From: Thalassotalea_H castellviae
Lineage (GTDB): Bacteria; Pseudomonadota; Gammaproteobacteria; Enterobacterales; Alteromonadaceae
NCBI RefSeq assembly: GCF_031846185.1
Contig: NZ_JAVRIF010000003.1
Coordinates: forward strand, 1 to 64,000
Direction: 5' to 3'
DNA length: 64,000 nt
The notes under the pieces were generated by a model. The model had not been told where the DNA came from and ran no database searches. It saw only the letters and a list, made by a program, of their open reading frames with translations. The position numbers and the translations under genes were made by a program. Numbering within the stretch: the first letter of the stretch is position 1; the number at the start of each line of letters is the position of its first letter. This document shows, one piece after another, positions 17,464-24,643 of the stretch.

Positions 17464-17492
17464 TTGTATACTAACACTATAGAATCTATAGT
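17464..17492 (+). promoter_or_regulatory. Overlapping divergent promoter of the CadR-like gene
   Basis: TTGTAT (17464-17469) and TATAGT (17487-17492) with normal 17-base spacing point toward the regulator gene. The pair overlaps the operator of the minus-strand operon, so the regulator should repress itself while activating the other direction, as known for MerR-family loci. Confidence 0.6.
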
Positions 17493-17506
17493 AACTATAG
17501 AGTCAA
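17476..17506 (-). promoter_or_regulatory. CadR-type promoter/operator of the transglutaminase-czcD operon
   Basis: On the minus strand, TTGACT (17506-17501) and TATAGT (17481-17476) are separated by 19 bases. The spacer contains CTATAGTTACTATAG. Three CTATAG hexamers (17477, 17486, 17495) repeat every 9 bases. The layout is the same as at 8961-8991. Confidence 0.82.
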
Positions 17507-17523
17507 TAGCGTTAAGGAATTTT

Positions 17524-17913
17524 ATGAAAATAGGTGAGTTCTCAAAAAAATCAGGCTGTTCAATACAGACAATTAGATATTATGAAAGAGAAGGATTGCT
17601 ATTAAATCCAAACCGTTCAGAAGGTAATTTCAGGCTGTATGATAGTAAAGCACTAAAACAATTGGAATTCGTAAAACATTGTCGCAGCCTAGATATATCA
17701 CTCAATGATATTAAACGTCTTATCGAACTAAAAAATACCCCCGAAGAAAGCTGCTCTAGCGTTAACGCATTAATTGATCAGCAACTTGCACTAGTGAATA
17801 AACGCATGAAAGAATTAAGGGCGCTTAAAGCTGAATTACAACAGATGGCAAGTGCTTGTGGGTCAGATAATACAATTGAAGCCTGCGGGATCATTAAAAC
17901 ATTGGATAGTTAA
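17524..17913 (+). CDS. cadR: MerR-family metal-responsive regulator, CadR/PbrR type
   Basis: A 129-residue regulator with a winged-helix N-terminus (MKIGEFSKKSGCSIQTIRYY, EREGLL). A long dimerisation helix follows, then a metal-binding end. Cysteines fall at 77 (EESCSS), 112 (SACGSD) and 121 (EACGII). C77 and C112 sit exactly where Cd/Pb-responsive CadR/PbrR have theirs, and the third is close to the usual position 119. I chose ATG 17524 because family members start here and the upstream frame is promoter sequence. It is divergent from the transglutaminase-czcD operon. It probably also controls the CDF-czc operon through the matching promoter at 8961. Confidence 0.85.
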   Translation: MKIGEFSKKSGCSIQTIRYYEREGLLLNPNRSEGNFRLYDSKALKQLEFVKHCRSLDISLNDIKRLIELKNTPEESCSSVNALIDQQLALVNKRMKELRALKAELQQMASACGSDNTIEACGIIKTLDS

Positions 17914-17955
17914 ACTAAATATAACTTTAGATTATTAGTATTCACAAAGGCAATA

Positions 17956-18333
17956 ATGAAAACCATTGGCAAATTAGCACAATCATTAAATTTAAATGTA
18001 GAAACCATTCGTTTTTATGAACGAGAAGGGCTGATTACACAACCTGAAAAACCAATATCTGGTTATAGACAATATGACGAAACAATAGCAGGACAACTTA
18101 GGTTTATCACAAAAGCCAAAGCGCTCGGCTTTACGTTAAGAGAAATAAAATCGCTAATGTCTATGGACAGCAACTGCGCTCAAGTTGAGCTATTAAGCCG
18201 ACAAAAGTTAGTAATCATTCGAGACAAAATTAATGACCTTCAACGTTTAGAGAAAGTAATTGTGGATATGACAAATACCTGTATGCAAAACGAAGATCCA
18301 ACACATTGCCCCATAATTGATTCATTAAAATGA
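17956..18333 (+). CDS. merR: Mercury-type MerR regulator
   Basis: A 125-residue MerR-family protein (MKTIGKLAQSLNLNVETIRF, FYEREGLI). Cysteines at 74, 109 and 118 have spacings of 35 and 9, identical to the Hg(II) ligands C82/C117/C126 of classical MerR, and the protein ends HCPIIDSL as mercury MerRs do. AAAGG lies 7 bases before the ATG. It is 42 bases after the CadR-like gene but probably has its own operator target at 18334-18364 in front of merC. In classical loci merR is divergent from the mer genes; here it is in the same direction. Confidence 0.83.
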   Translation: MKTIGKLAQSLNLNVETIRFYEREGLITQPEKPISGYRQYDETIAGQLRFITKAKALGFTLREIKSLMSMDSNCAQVELLSRQKLVIIRDKINDLQRLEKVIVDMTNTCMQNEDPTHCPIIDSLK

Positions 18334-18364
18334 TTGACTCCGTACTTATATACGGAGTTTAAAG
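18334..18364 (+). promoter_or_regulatory. Mercury MerR operator/promoter in front of merC
   Basis: TTGACT (18334-18339) and TTAAAG (18359-18364) are 19 bases apart. The spacer region holds the perfect 8-bp dyad ACTCCGTA-(6)-TACGGAGT, nearly identical to the mer operator of mercury-resistance transposons (TTGACTCCGTAC...GTACGGA). It starts right at the merR stop codon. Confidence 0.88.
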
Positions 18365-18394
18365 TGCTGGTAATATCAACCAATAGACTTTCAA

Positions 18395-18784
18395 ATGATA
18401 AATAAAATTTTAGATAAAGTTGGCTCAGGCGGGGTTTGGCTTGCAGCACTTAGTTGTACAGGGTGTTTCCCTGCACTCGGTTCATTAGCATCAGCGTTGG
18501 GGTTAGGTTTTCTTTCTCACTTTGAGGGGATTGCTGTAAATACCTTGTTACCTATATTTGCAACTCTGGCGCTACTAGTAAACTTATACAACTGGCACAA
18601 AAATAAAAACCATACCAGAGCTGTCTTCAGCATTCTAGGGCCTGTAGCAGTGCTATTAACGCTTTATCCTCTTTGGCAATATGATTGGAGCACATACCTA
18701 TTTTACTTTGGTATTTGCTTAATGATCGTTATGTCGGTTTTGGATATCGTAAAACCAGTAAGGGAGCAAACATGCAACGTATAG
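18395..18784 (+). CDS. merC: Mercury transporter MerC
   Basis: A 129-residue inner-membrane protein with four predicted helices. The first helix contains the Cys pair SCTGCFPALGSLASALG (C21, C24), and a further Cys is near the C-terminus (TCNV), as in MerC, which brings Hg(II) into the cytosol. It lies directly behind the MerR operator. No merT, merP or merA is present in the window, which is odd because uptake without the reductase would be harmful. The reductase may be elsewhere. The ribosome site is weak. Confidence 0.83.
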   Translation: MINKILDKVGSGGVWLAALSCTGCFPALGSLASALGLGFLSHFEGIAVNTLLPIFATLALLVNLYNWHKNKNHTRAVFSILGPVAVLLTLYPLWQYDWSTYLFYFGICLMIVMSVLDIVKPVREQTCNV

Positions 18785-18987
18785 AGCTAAAGTCGACTAT
18801 TACATGTCCAGAATGTGGGTATAGTCAAATTGAAGAAATGCCGACAAACGCTTGTCAGTGGTATTATGAATGTGAATCGTGCAAAGTTTTGTTAAAGCCT
18901 TTAAAGGGTGACTGCTGTGTTTATTGTTCGTTCGGAACAGTTAAGTGTCCTCCTATTCAGGAAGGGCAAAATTGCTGCTCTGGCTAA
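18772..18987 (+). CDS. Small Cys-rich GDCC-motif protein of mer loci
   Basis: A 71-residue cytosolic protein with 11 cysteines: CPECG and CESC zinc-ribbon-like pairs, then GDCCVYCSFGTVKCPPIQ and a final NCCSG. I recall this GDCCV(F/Y)CS(Y/F)G...CPPIQ protein as a frequent neighbour of mer genes; its biochemical role is not known to me. ATG 18772 has GGGAG 6 bases upstream and overlaps merC by 13 bases, so it is translationally coupled. Probably a metal-binding accessory. Confidence 0.7.
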   Translation: MQRIELKSTITCPECGYSQIEEMPTNACQWYYECESCKVLLKPLKGDCCVYCSFGTVKCPPIQEGQNCCSG

Positions 18988-19035
18988 TAAATCATTAAAA
19001 TCTTAATGTTTAGTGCTAAATTACAACCGTTAAGA

Positions 19036-19572
19036 TTACAGCAACACTTTAAAACCAATAAGAATTAGCACAATGCCACCTAATAGCTCAGCCTTACTTT
19101 CAAGTAAAGTTCCGCTTTTAGCACCTATTTTCACACCCAGCCAACTAAAAGCAGCTGTGGTCACACCGATAGTCAAACAAGCTATTAGTACATTTACGTC
19201 CATTAAAGTGATTGCATAACCTGCGGCCATAGCATCAATGCTCGTTGCAATAGCTAAAGTCAGTAAAACGCGGTGAGTGACTTGAGATATGTCTTCTTCA
19301 ATACCTTCAGCAAATGATTCATAAATCATTTTTCCCCCGATGAAGATCAACAAAGCAAATGCTATCCAAGGCGCATAATCGTTTACCCATGATGATATCC
19401 CTTTGCCACTAAAATAACCGAATAGCGGCATTACTCCTTGAAAAAAGCCAAAGTAGAAAGCAGCCTTAAAAGCTAGTTTATTTAAACTAGTTGCCTGTTT
19501 AGAGCCTAAGCCGATCGACACAGCAAAGGCATCCATACTTAAGGCAATAGCAAGAATTAACACTTCAAACAA
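19036..19572 (-). CDS. mntP: Manganese efflux pump MntP
   Basis: A 178-residue inner-membrane protein with six helices. It carries the two MntP repeat motifs: LSMDAFAVSIGLG (residues about 11-23) and ATSIDAMAAGYAI (about 109-121). The start is TTG at 19572 with GAGGAAAG 4-5 bases upstream. It exports Mn(II). I looked for the yybP-ykoY manganese riboswitch that often precedes mntP and did not find its conserved core in the 300 bases upstream. It closes the metal-resistance region. Confidence 0.87.
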   Translation of the reverse strand: MFEVLILAIALSMDAFAVSIGLGSKQATSLNKLAFKAAFYFGFFQGVMPLFGYFSGKGISSWVNDYAPWIAFALLIFIGGKMIYESFAEGIEEDISQVTHRVLLTLAIATSIDAMAAGYAITLMDVNVLIACLTIGVTTAAFSWLGVKIGAKSGTLLESKAELLGGIVLILIGFKVLL

Positions 19573-19678
19573 TCAACTTTCCTCAAGGTTTTATCAAAAA
19601 AATTCAGAAAGTCTAACCCACTAAATACAACGATATCAAACCAATAATGAAATGCTCTGGTTACTCTTTGTCTAGTAT

Positions 19679-19717
19679 TGTACCTAAACAATTTTCATTG
19701 AGAATTGTTTAGGTACA
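19679..19717. repeat. 15-bp perfect inverted repeat, intergenic
   Basis: TGTACCTAAACAATT and AATTGTTTAGGTACA are separated by 9 bases. There is no T-run on either side, so it is not an obvious terminator. It lies in the 359-base gap between mntP and the XRE gene; the rest of that gap shows nothing I can support. It could be an operator or a small mobile remnant. Confidence 0.6.
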
Positions 19718-19931
19718 TTAGAATAAACTTTTCGTTGAATAATGTTAATCTCATAAATTGGCTATGAGTGATTGTTTATAACTCAAAAGCTAATGTCTGC
19801 TATTGGCTAAGAAATGACATTTACATATTGTTTTTCTATGCCCTAAGAGTTGCTAGCTGACTAATTCGAACAATTTTATAGAATAGTGTCAATGCTCGTA
19901 GTTGGCAATAGGAGTAACTTTAAGGTTTTGA

Positions 19932-20186
19932 TTAAGCTCTAGAAATAAAACTTAATTCTTTTAATTTGCTTAGCCCAACAGAAGTATCAAGTTTTAGAGC
20001 TTCGCAATATTGTACGTACTCAAATACATTTAGTTTTCTTTCACAGGTTTCTATTCTTACCACAAACTGGTGAGGCTCACCTAATAATTCACCAAGATCA
20101 CGTACAGTTAATCCCTGCTCTTTACGAGCAGCTTTTAGCCAATCTATCAAGGCTTTATAACGAGAATCGTTTATATGCTTAATCAT
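19932..20186 (-). CDS. XRE-family helix-turn-helix regulator
   Basis: An 84-residue protein starting MIKHINDSRYKALIDWLKAA, followed by RKEQGLTVRDLGELLGEPHQFVVRIETCERKLNVFEYVQYCEAL. This is a lambda-repressor-type HTH (about 20-60) and little else. I prefer ATG 20186; an upstream frame could add 20 residues but would run into the inverted repeat. Small stand-alone XRE proteins like this are common in mobile and accessory loci of Alteromonadales and Vibrio. It is divergent from the gene at 20324, with a 20-bp inverted repeat between them, so autorepression is likely. Confidence 0.75.
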   Translation of the reverse strand: MIKHINDSRYKALIDWLKAARKEQGLTVRDLGELLGEPHQFVVRIETCERKLNVFEYVQYCEALKLDTSVGLSKLKELSFISRA

Positions 20187-20213
20187 GGCATCAACTCTAT
20201 TGTAGAACCCTCT

Positions 20214-20267
20214 TGGCAACAAAATAGCACCAAGGTATGATGACACTTTGGTGCTATTTTGTTGCCA
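20214..20267. promoter_or_regulatory. 20-bp perfect inverted repeat over a divergent promoter
   Basis: TGGCAACAAAATAGCACCAA (20214-20233) and its exact complement (20248-20267) are separated by 14 bases. The right arm covers a plus-strand promoter: TTGGTG (20248-20253), 17 bases, TATATT (20271-20276). The repeat thus sits where a repressor would block transcription toward 20324, and just upstream of the XRE start. It is an operator candidate for the XRE protein. Confidence 0.65.
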
Positions 20268-20323
20268 TACTATATTAAAAATTAATAGCTAATGTCATTA
20301 GGTATCAGACGGCTGAGGTATAC

Positions 20324-20977
20324 ATGAATCAAGAAAAAAAAGAGATGTTCAAAGAGTTCAAGCATATGCTAGGTTCAGGGGCTCTTCGTATTTTACTTAA
20401 TATTAAAATTGGAGAACCGGCCTTGAACGGCTTAGCAGAGCAACTTCACCGTGATAATGCGCGGTTTCATAACAACAATATTAATATTGCTAAATGCTAT
20501 AAATTTTTAAAGTATCAATTAAATAAATTTGGCTTAGCAGGCATTCAACAAATAGATAAAGATGAAATAGACTTAACACGCCTTTTCAGGTTTAAATTTG
20601 ACTTTAAAGTTGAGGACAGTGAAGTAAATTTTTTAATCCCTGAAGCATGGGCAATATTACGTTTGCCTAATACAGAAGATCAAAGAATCATTAGATATAG
20701 AATATTTATGAATTGCACACATAAGGACGTAGATTCAGTCAAATTATCTGAAACAATAATGAGTTTGCATCATATTGCTCAAAGCCAAGATAAGTTTGAA
20801 TGGGTTGCCCCATCTGGAATTAAATTCGTTCTATATAAGGAGAGAATGTTGGGCTTTAGTGAATATGCAACGGATCACCTAGAACGAAATTATGTTCAAC
20901 CTTATCTTCAGTGGACAAAAGGGCAGAACACACGCCCTAAAATTTTAACGTTACCTGAAATAATAAGTAGAGTATAA
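20324..20977 (+). CDS. Hypothetical protein, 217 residues
   Basis: I do not recognise the family. It is a soluble, mixed-charge protein without signal or membrane segments. The first part is helical (EMFKEFKHMLGSGALRILLN, HNNNINIAKCYKFLKYQL), then comes a strand-rich centre (LFRFKFDFKVEDSEVNFLI), and it ends WTKGQNTRPKILTLPEIIS. Codon use is AT-rich like the adjacent XRE gene. It is probably controlled by the XRE protein through the inverted repeat at 20214. A toxin, replication-type or host-interaction role cannot be told apart from sequence alone. Confidence 0.55.
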   Translation: MNQEKKEMFKEFKHMLGSGALRILLNIKIGEPALNGLAEQLHRDNARFHNNNINIAKCYKFLKYQLNKFGLAGIQQIDKDEIDLTRLFRFKFDFKVEDSEVNFLIPEAWAILRLPNTEDQRIIRYRIFMNCTHKDVDSVKLSETIMSLHHIAQSQDKFEWVAPSGIKFVLYKERMLGFSEYATDHLERNYVQPYLQWTKGQNTRPKILTLPEIISRV

Positions 20978-21059
20978 TTATTAAAATTAGTAACTAGCGT
21001 TCTTTATCAACTTTAGTAGAACATCTAGATAGGTATTTTTGCTAAATGTACCGTTATTT

Positions 21060-21143
21060 ATGGTTATTCACAATTTTCACAGTTCAGGAAGTGTAACGGT
21101 GCTTAAAGATGATTACGATGTAGAAGTAGAATATCGTCGTTAA
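21060..21143 (+). CDS. Possible 27-residue peptide before a terminator
   Basis: ATG at 21060 opens a short frame that ends with an acidic stretch (KDDYDVEVEYRR). A strong terminator follows 30 bases later. No clear ribosome site is seen. It may be the end of a decayed gene. The remaining sequence in 20978-21369 shows nothing else. Confidence 0.2.
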   Translation: MVIHNFHSSGSVTVLKDDYDVEVEYRR

Positions 21144-21173
21144 TTTTCTCGTAACATAAGTATTCATATAATT

Positions 21174-21208
21174 AATGCCTATCACGTAAATCGATAGGCA
21201 TTTTTTTT
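21174..21208 (+). terminator. Rho-independent terminator
   Basis: A 10-bp stem (AATGCCTATC / GATAGGCATT) with a 9-base loop is followed by eight T residues. It ends the transcript coming from 20324. Confidence 0.88.
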
Positions 21209-21369
21209 GAATAAAGATTGTTAGCGTTTTCTTTGATAGAGCAACTCTTTCTAGACAGTTTATTTTCAATGAATCAATATTGATTGTACACGCTGATTTA
21301 CAGCGCATGCAAAGTTGGGATTTTAGACTATTATCAAAGTATAGTTGACTCATTATGAAAGGAATTCTA

Positions 21370-22167
21370 GTGCGCACTTACATTCACGTACTTATCTTAC
21401 TCGTTTTCTTATCGCTAAGTTCGTTTGCTAATTCTTATAACAGAATACAAATAAACGTCGGAGCAGGTGTACGCCCTCCTTTTTTACTTGAAGATAACAC
21501 TCAAGGTGTCGGTCCCGATATCCTTCATGCGTTAAATCTCATTCAAGAGCAATTTATTTTTCAACTAGTGCCTGTACCGATTAAACGGCGTACGCAATCA
21601 TTATATGAAGGCTGGGTTGATATTATGATGTGGGATAACCCCAAATGGGGGTGGGAACTGGAAAGCTTGCAGCATAGTCAACCATTAATCCATGCAAAAG
21701 ATGTGTTTATAGCGCGCACTGATAAATATCAATCCCAAGGCGTTTTTGATGAATTAAGCAGTCATAGCTTAGCTATGGTTCATGGCTATCATTATAAATT
21801 TGTTAATTTTGAAACTGACCCGATTAAATTAAATCAATCATTTAGCATTACTTTAGTCAGAACAGAAGAAGATTCAATTAATCTATTGTTATCTAAAAGA
21901 GTCGATGTTGCCGTTGCAAGTGATGTTGCACTTGCTTGGCACTTTAAAAAACACCCTCAAAGTCAAAGTAAAATAATGATCTCAGAAAAATATGATACAG
22001 AATTTATGCGTTACTTTTTAGTGCCTTCTTCCTCTCCCATTTCCGCAAAAGAATTAGATGAGCTGCTCATTTTGGCCGATAATAAAGGTTTACTCGCGCC
22101 CATCTATGAAAAATATGGCTTAGATATGCCAAGCTTTAAGCCTCATTCCTCAATGCTATCGCATTAG
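21370..22167 (+). CDS. Periplasmic solute-binding protein, amino-acid ABC family 3 type
   Basis: A 265-residue secreted protein. The signal peptide (MRTYIHVLILLVFLSLSSFA) is cleaved before NSYNRIQ. The two-lobe SBP_bac_3 pattern follows: VRPPFLLEDNTQGVGPDILHAL, then GWVDIMMWDN and a second-lobe segment SINLLLSKRVDVAVASDVAL. GTG 21370 is preferred because AAAGGA lies 6 bases upstream; ATG 21355 would add five residues. No permease or ATPase gene is adjacent, so it may be one of the orphan family-3 binding proteins common in marine Alteromonadales. The ligand is unknown. Confidence 0.72.
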   Translation: MRTYIHVLILLVFLSLSSFANSYNRIQINVGAGVRPPFLLEDNTQGVGPDILHALNLIQEQFIFQLVPVPIKRRTQSLYEGWVDIMMWDNPKWGWELESLQHSQPLIHAKDVFIARTDKYQSQGVFDELSSHSLAMVHGYHYKFVNFETDPIKLNQSFSITLVRTEEDSINLLLSKRVDVAVASDVALAWHFKKHPQSQSKIMISEKYDTEFMRYFLVPSSSPISAKELDELLILADNKGLLAPIYEKYGLDMPSFKPHSSMLSH

Positions 22168-22283
22168 TTTTCGCATAAAAGATGCTTGATGGGGAAAATT
22201 CGATTTATTTGCATGAGTAACGCTAGTACCTCTTGCTGTTTTTTTATTAGAATAGCCACAATGTAAACGGTAAAAGAAGACTT

Positions 22284-22775
22284 ATGACTATCCTTTCTAT
22301 GATTGTAGCCCACGCGAATAACCGAATTATTGGCAAAGACAACGATATGCCTTGGCATTTACCTGCAGATTTAGCGTATTTTAAAAAAACAACCTTAGGT
22401 AAACCTGTCGTTATGGGTCGTAAAACTTATGAATCTATCGGTCGTCCATTACCAGGTAGACAAAATATTGTTATTTCTCGAGATAAGAATTATCAAGCAG
22501 AAGGAGTCACAACAGTTACCTCTGTTGAGCAAGCCTTACAGCAAGCAGGTGATGTTGAAGAAGTCATGGTGATTGGTGGCGGTGCAATTTATCAGCATTG
22601 TTTACCGGCGGCTGACCGCTTATACATCACCCATATTAATGCTGAGATAGAAGGCGATACGCAATTTCCAGAATACGATGTTGAAAACGATTGGACGTTA
22701 GTAAAAAGCGAAAAATACTCTGCCGACGAGAAAAATGCTTTCCCGCTTGATTTTTGTCTTTATCAACGCAAGTAA
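22284..22775 (+). CDS. folA: Dihydrofolate reductase
   Basis: A 163-residue enzyme that reduces dihydrofolate to tetrahydrofolate with NADPH in the cytosol. It shows IVAHANNRIIGKDNDMPWHL, the catalytic Asp in LPADLAYFK (D29, equivalent to D27 of E. coli), PVVMGRKTYESIGRPLPGR (cofactor binding) and VMVIGGGAIY. Length and motifs are those of chromosomal FolA. It is followed 12 bases later by the radical SAM gene, likely in one transcript. Confidence 0.95.
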   Translation: MTILSMIVAHANNRIIGKDNDMPWHLPADLAYFKKTTLGKPVVMGRKTYESIGRPLPGRQNIVISRDKNYQAEGVTTVTSVEQALQQAGDVEEVMVIGGGAIYQHCLPAADRLYITHINAEIEGDTQFPEYDVENDWTLVKSEKYSADEKNAFPLDFCLYQRK

Positions 22776-22787
22776 TTAGTTACGCGC

Positions 22788-23690
22788 ATGTACCCACTTA
22801 CTTATATCGAGCCCGTTTTTAGGCCACCCAGCGAATGGAAAAGCCTGATTCTGCAAGTGACCAATGGTTGCTCTTGGAATCGCTGCACTTTCTGTGAAAT
22901 GTATACTGCAGAGCAGAAAAAGTTTAAACCGAAAAAACTTGAATTAATTGAGCAAGAAATCCAAACCATAGTCAATTCAGGTTTACCTGTTGGTAGAGTG
23001 TTTTTGGCTGACGGTGACGCATTAATGCTACCCTTTCAACGGCTTAAAGATATTTTATTATTGATCAAAAAATATTTACCAACCGTCACTCGTGTATCAA
23101 GTTATTGTTTACCTCGTAACTTATCCAATAAAACGGTCGAACAATTAGCCGAGCTAAGGGAGTTAGGCTTAAAACTAGTCTATGTCGGTTGTGAAAGTGG
23201 CGATGATGATGTACTTAAATTAATAGATAAAGGCGAAACATATACCAGTTCTTTGATTGCTCTGAATAAAATTAAACAAGCAGGTATTAAAAGCTCTGTC
23301 ATGATCTTAAATGGTTTAGGCGGACCAGCGTTATCAAAACAGCACGCCATTAACTCTGCTCGATTAATGAATGAAGCACAGCCTGATTATTTATCGACAC
23401 TTGTTGTTTCGTTTCCTTTAGGTGAAGAACGTTTCGCTAAACGTTTTGAAGAGTTTGACCTTCAAAGATTTCGAATGTTAAATCAGCATGAACTCTTCCA
23501 AGAAATGAAATGGTTATTAACTGAATTATCACTCGCTAAAACCATCTTTCGCTCTGATCATGCCTCAAATTATTTAGTGTTAAAAGGGGTGTTAGGGCAA
23601 GATAAAACTAAGTTACTACAGTTAGTGAATGAAGCCATTGAGCGACCAAGCAATGTAATGCTGCGACAAGAATGGCAACGGGGTTTGTGA
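22788..23690 (+). CDS. Radical SAM protein with a C-x4-C-x2-C cluster motif
   Basis: A 300-residue cytosolic protein. The iron-sulfur motif near residue 27 reads NGCSWNRCTFCEMYT, with four residues between the first two cysteines instead of the usual three. SAM-domain landmarks follow: VFLADGDAL (GGE-like region), LKLVYVGCESGDDDVL and IKSSVMILNGLGG. It resembles a widespread family annotated only as radical SAM or coproporphyrinogen-oxidase-like protein; substrate unknown. It lies behind folA and ends at a hairpin terminator. Confidence 0.78.
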   Translation: MYPLTYIEPVFRPPSEWKSLILQVTNGCSWNRCTFCEMYTAEQKKFKPKKLELIEQEIQTIVNSGLPVGRVFLADGDALMLPFQRLKDILLLIKKYLPTVTRVSSYCLPRNLSNKTVEQLAELRELGLKLVYVGCESGDDDVLKLIDKGETYTSSLIALNKIKQAGIKSSVMILNGLGGPALSKQHAINSARLMNEAQPDYLSTLVVSFPLGEERFAKRFEEFDLQRFRMLNQHELFQEMKWLLTELSLAKTIFRSDHASNYLVLKGVLGQDKTKLLQLVNEAIERPSNVMLRQEWQRGL

Positions 23691-23712
23691 TTAACCAAAA
23701 ATAGCGAATAAA

Positions 23713-23733
23713 AAAGCCACTTTACGTGGCTTT
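23713..23733. terminator. Terminator between radical SAM gene and arcA
   Basis: An 8-bp stem (AAAGCCAC / GTGGCTTT) with a 5-base loop is flanked by A-rich and T-rich sequence. It serves convergent genes. Confidence 0.75.
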
Positions 23734-23756
23734 AATGGTTATATTCACGAGGACTT

Positions 23757-24458
23757 TTATTCTACAGTACCGACAAATCGATAACCTTCACCATGAATAG
23801 TATTGATAAGCTCTGCAGCGCCTTCTACAGATTCAAAATGCTTTCTTAAACGACGAATAGTAACATCAACGGTTCTGTCGTTAGAGCGTAAATCACGGCC
23901 TGTCATTTCTTTGATTAATTGCTGGCGAGTGACAATTTGTCCTGTATTTTCAATGAGTAATTTTAAAGCTCGATATTCGCCGCGAGGTATAGAGATGATT
24001 TCGCCGTTTGGTGAGGTCATTTTACGAGAGTTACCATCTAACACCCATTGATTAAAACGGATGATGGCACTATCAGACTCGGTTTTACCTTGTGATATAC
24101 GATTAAGAATATTTCGAGCACGAATGGTTAATTCGCGAGGATTGAAAGGTTTAGTCAGATAGTCATCTGCCCCTATTTCTAATCCTAAAATTTTATCAAT
24201 ATCACTATCTCGTCCCGTTAGAAATATTAGCCCTAAATCACTATTGTTTGTTAGCTCACGCGCAAGCAATAAACCGTTTTTACCCGGTAAATTAATATCC
24301 ATGATCACTAAGTTAATAGTATTTTTTTGTAATTGTTGCTCCATGGCTTCGCCATTGATCGCTTCTGAGACATTATACCCTTCAGCTTCGAATAAATTAC
24401 GCAAATTAAATCGGGTAACATCTTCATCTTCTACAATAAGTATATGAGGTTTTTGCAT
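23757..24458 (-). CDS. arcA: Aerobic respiration response regulator ArcA
   Basis: A 233-residue OmpR-type regulator. The receiver domain shows HILIVEDEDVTR and the phosphorylated Asp 54 in VIMDINLPGKNGLLLAREL, identical in position to E. coli ArcA. The DNA-binding domain ends TVDVTIRRLRKHFES and IHGEGYRFVG. ATG 24458 matches the ArcA start; the frame upstream only has a TTG. It controls respiratory and central metabolism genes in response to redox state. A histidine kinase gene lies 185 bases upstream on the same strand, which is unusual because arcA normally stands alone. Confidence 0.93.
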   Translation of the reverse strand: MQKPHILIVEDEDVTRFNLRNLFEAEGYNVSEAINGEAMEQQLQKNTINLVIMDINLPGKNGLLLARELTNNSDLGLIFLTGRDSDIDKILGLEIGADDYLTKPFNPRELTIRARNILNRISQGKTESDSAIIRFNQWVLDGNSRKMTSPNGEIISIPRGEYRALKLLIENTGQIVTRQQLIKEMTGRDLRSNDRTVDVTIRRLRKHFESVEGAAELINTIHGEGYRFVGTVE

Positions 24459-24643
24459 GCTCAGTTTCCAGTTCAAAAATACTTTTCAAAAAATAAGGAA
24501 GTAAAATTCGTCTTGTTTAGTCATGCCTATGAAACGTATTGTTAACATAGGTTATAAAACAGTTAAATGACATGTTATATAACCTGCCATTAAAAAACAA
24601 TTACTAGTTAACGAACAAAACCTTAATTTATTCATTGATATGC

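Noticed and set aside
19573..19931. yybP-ykoY manganese riboswitch before mntP
   Set aside because: I looked for the conserved core on the minus strand and did not find it; only an unrelated 15-bp inverted repeat is present.
2022..21000. Insertion sequences or integrase bounding the metal island
   Set aside because: The content suggests transfer, but no transposase, integrase or flanking direct repeats were found in the window.
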